Source: an uncultured Bacteroidales bacterium
Lineage (GTDB): Bacteria; Bacteroidota; Bacteroidia; Bacteroidales; Muribaculaceae
Reading direction: 5' to 3'
Length of the DNA: 7,418 nucleotides
NCBI GenBank assembly: GCA_945828175.1
Contig: CALZQD010000078.1
Location: 1-7,418 of the forward strand
Both the position numbers and the translations under genes were made by a program. The notes beneath the pieces were generated by a model. It made no database searches and had not been told where the DNA came from. It saw nothing but the letters and a program-made list of their open reading frames with translations. This document shows, in pieces, positions 7,131-7,418 of the stretch; within the stretch, counting starts at the first letter, position 1, and every line of letters starts with the position of its first letter.

Positions 7131-7239
7131 AAATTATCTCCTATAGCCTAAATTTGAACTATTTGTTGTATTTGCAGTGTAATAGCTCAAAATAGGACTA
7201 TGAGTGACTATATTTATATGCTCGCTGATGCTGAGATAT
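7131..7239. other. AT-rich spacer after the GH89 gene, no gene seen
   Basis: These bases are AT-rich and contain stops in most frames. I found no convincing coding sequence, tRNA or terminator immediately behind the GH89 stop codon. Transcript ending is more likely at one of the hairpins that follow. Confidence 0.5.
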
Positions 7240-7269
7240 GCCGTCGGATTGGCCAAAAGGTCCGACGGC
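7240..7269. repeat. Hairpin 1 of a palindrome cluster, 9-bp stem
   Basis: GCCGTCGGA (7240-7248) pairs perfectly with TCCGACGGC (7261-7269) across a 12-base loop. It is the first hairpin after the GH89 gene, 109 bases past the stop. No T run follows, so it is not a classic terminator, although it could stabilise the 3' end of the transcript. Confidence 0.65.
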
Positions 7270-7271
7270 TG

Positions 7272-7284
7272 AGGCCGGAGGCCT
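7272..7284. repeat. Hairpin 2 of the palindrome cluster, 5-bp stem
   Basis: AGGCC (7272-7276) pairs with GGCCT (7280-7284) across a GGA loop. It begins 3 bases after hairpin 1. Taken alone it is weak; it matters as part of the run of four. Confidence 0.45.
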
Positions 7285-7297
7285 GAAATCTTGTTAA

Positions 7298-7319
7298 CCG
7301 CGGGCGCTCGCGCCCGTGG
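7298..7319. repeat. Hairpin 3 of the palindrome cluster, 9-bp stem with CTCG tetraloop
   Basis: CCGCGGGCG (7298-7306) pairs with CGCCCGTGG (7311-7319), with one G-T pair, around the tetraloop CTCG. It is very GC-rich and tight, so it would fold stably as RNA or as single-stranded DNA. No U tract follows it. Confidence 0.65.
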
Positions 7320-7341
7320 CAGCTGCGCCCACAAACGCGCC

Positions 7342-7358
7342 CAACTCCGGCGGAGTTG
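7342..7358. repeat. Hairpin 4 of the palindrome cluster, 7-bp stem
   Basis: CAACTCC (7342-7348) pairs with GGAGTTG (7352-7358) around a GGC loop. It is followed at short distance by CTCTTTC and then the pyrimidine-rich stretch at 7375-7418, so it could act as a weak plus-strand terminator, or be the last unit of an extragenic palindromic element. Confidence 0.55.
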
Positions 7359-7374
7359 AACCTCTTTCAAAAAA

Positions 7375-7410
7375 TCTTCTGTTCTTCTGCCCTTATTTTC
7401 TTCTGTTCTT
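7375..7410. repeat. 12-bp direct repeat TCTTCTGTTCTT, two copies
   Basis: TCTTCTGTTCTT occurs at 7375-7386 and 7399-7410, 24 bases start to start, in a pyrimidine-rich stretch that continues with TTCTG-like words to the window edge. It may be the beginning of a longer tandem array that is cut off here. Confidence 0.55.
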
Positions 7411-7418
7411 TCGTTCTG

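Noticed and set aside
7134..7370. 78-codon minus-strand ORF in the right intergenic region
   Set aside because: It spans all four hairpins, shows no motif, and its composition simply reflects palindromes and AT-rich spacer.
1..7418. CRISPR array, tRNA or rRNA gene, or insertion sequence with transposase
   Set aside because: No regularly spaced 25-40-base direct repeats, no cloverleaf or rRNA-like stretch, and no transposase motif were seen on either strand.

Overview
The window looks like part of a Bacteroidales chromosome. Three observations suggest this: Bacteroidetes-type gene families (a head-GIN/DUF2807 lipoprotein, a GH89 alpha-N-acetylglucosaminidase, a remnant of the ATPase_2/DUF234 ATPase family), gene starts with AT-rich leaders and no clear Shine-Dalgarno, and GC-rich coding (heavy use of GTC, CTC, GCC, GGC) beside AT-rich intergenic DNA. 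A gut lineage such as Muribaculaceae or Rikenellaceae is my best guess, but this is inference from style and not from a marker gene.

Layout. Positions 1-147 hold an imperfect palindromic repeat and a strong rho-independent terminator for a gene to the left of the window. Positions 148-626 are a decayed AAA ATPase (Walker A, Walker B, then a C-terminal PD-(D/E)xK-type nuclease end in another frame) with its middle deleted. Positions 627-778 are intergenic, with a perfect 12-bp GC stem and a short direct repeat. A minus-strand gene (779-1579) encodes a secreted lipoprotein of the head-GIN/DUF2807 type with a serine-rich ~20-residue repeat. A 199-bp AT-rich gap separates it from three plus-strand genes: aspartate-semialdehyde dehydrogenase (asd, 1779-2795), a CPA2-type cation/proton antiporter with a Usp-like cytosolic tail (2801-4966) and a secreted GH89 alpha-N-acetylglucosaminidase (4995-7130). 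The final 288 bases carry no gene but contain four closely packed GC-rich hairpins and a 12-bp direct repeat.

How the genes relate. Spacings of 5 and 28 bases suggest that asd, the antiporter and the GH89 enzyme are co-transcribed. Their roles (aspartate-family amino acid and diaminopimelate synthesis, ion/pH homeostasis, and trimming of alpha-linked GlcNAc from host glycans) do not form an obvious pathway. No SusC/SusD pair, sulfatase or regulator is visible, so the GH89 gene is not in a recognisable polysaccharide utilisation locus within this window.

I do not see an undescribed system here. The most useful second looks are the internally deleted ATPase, the periodic serine-rich lipoprotein, and the hairpin cluster at the right edge.
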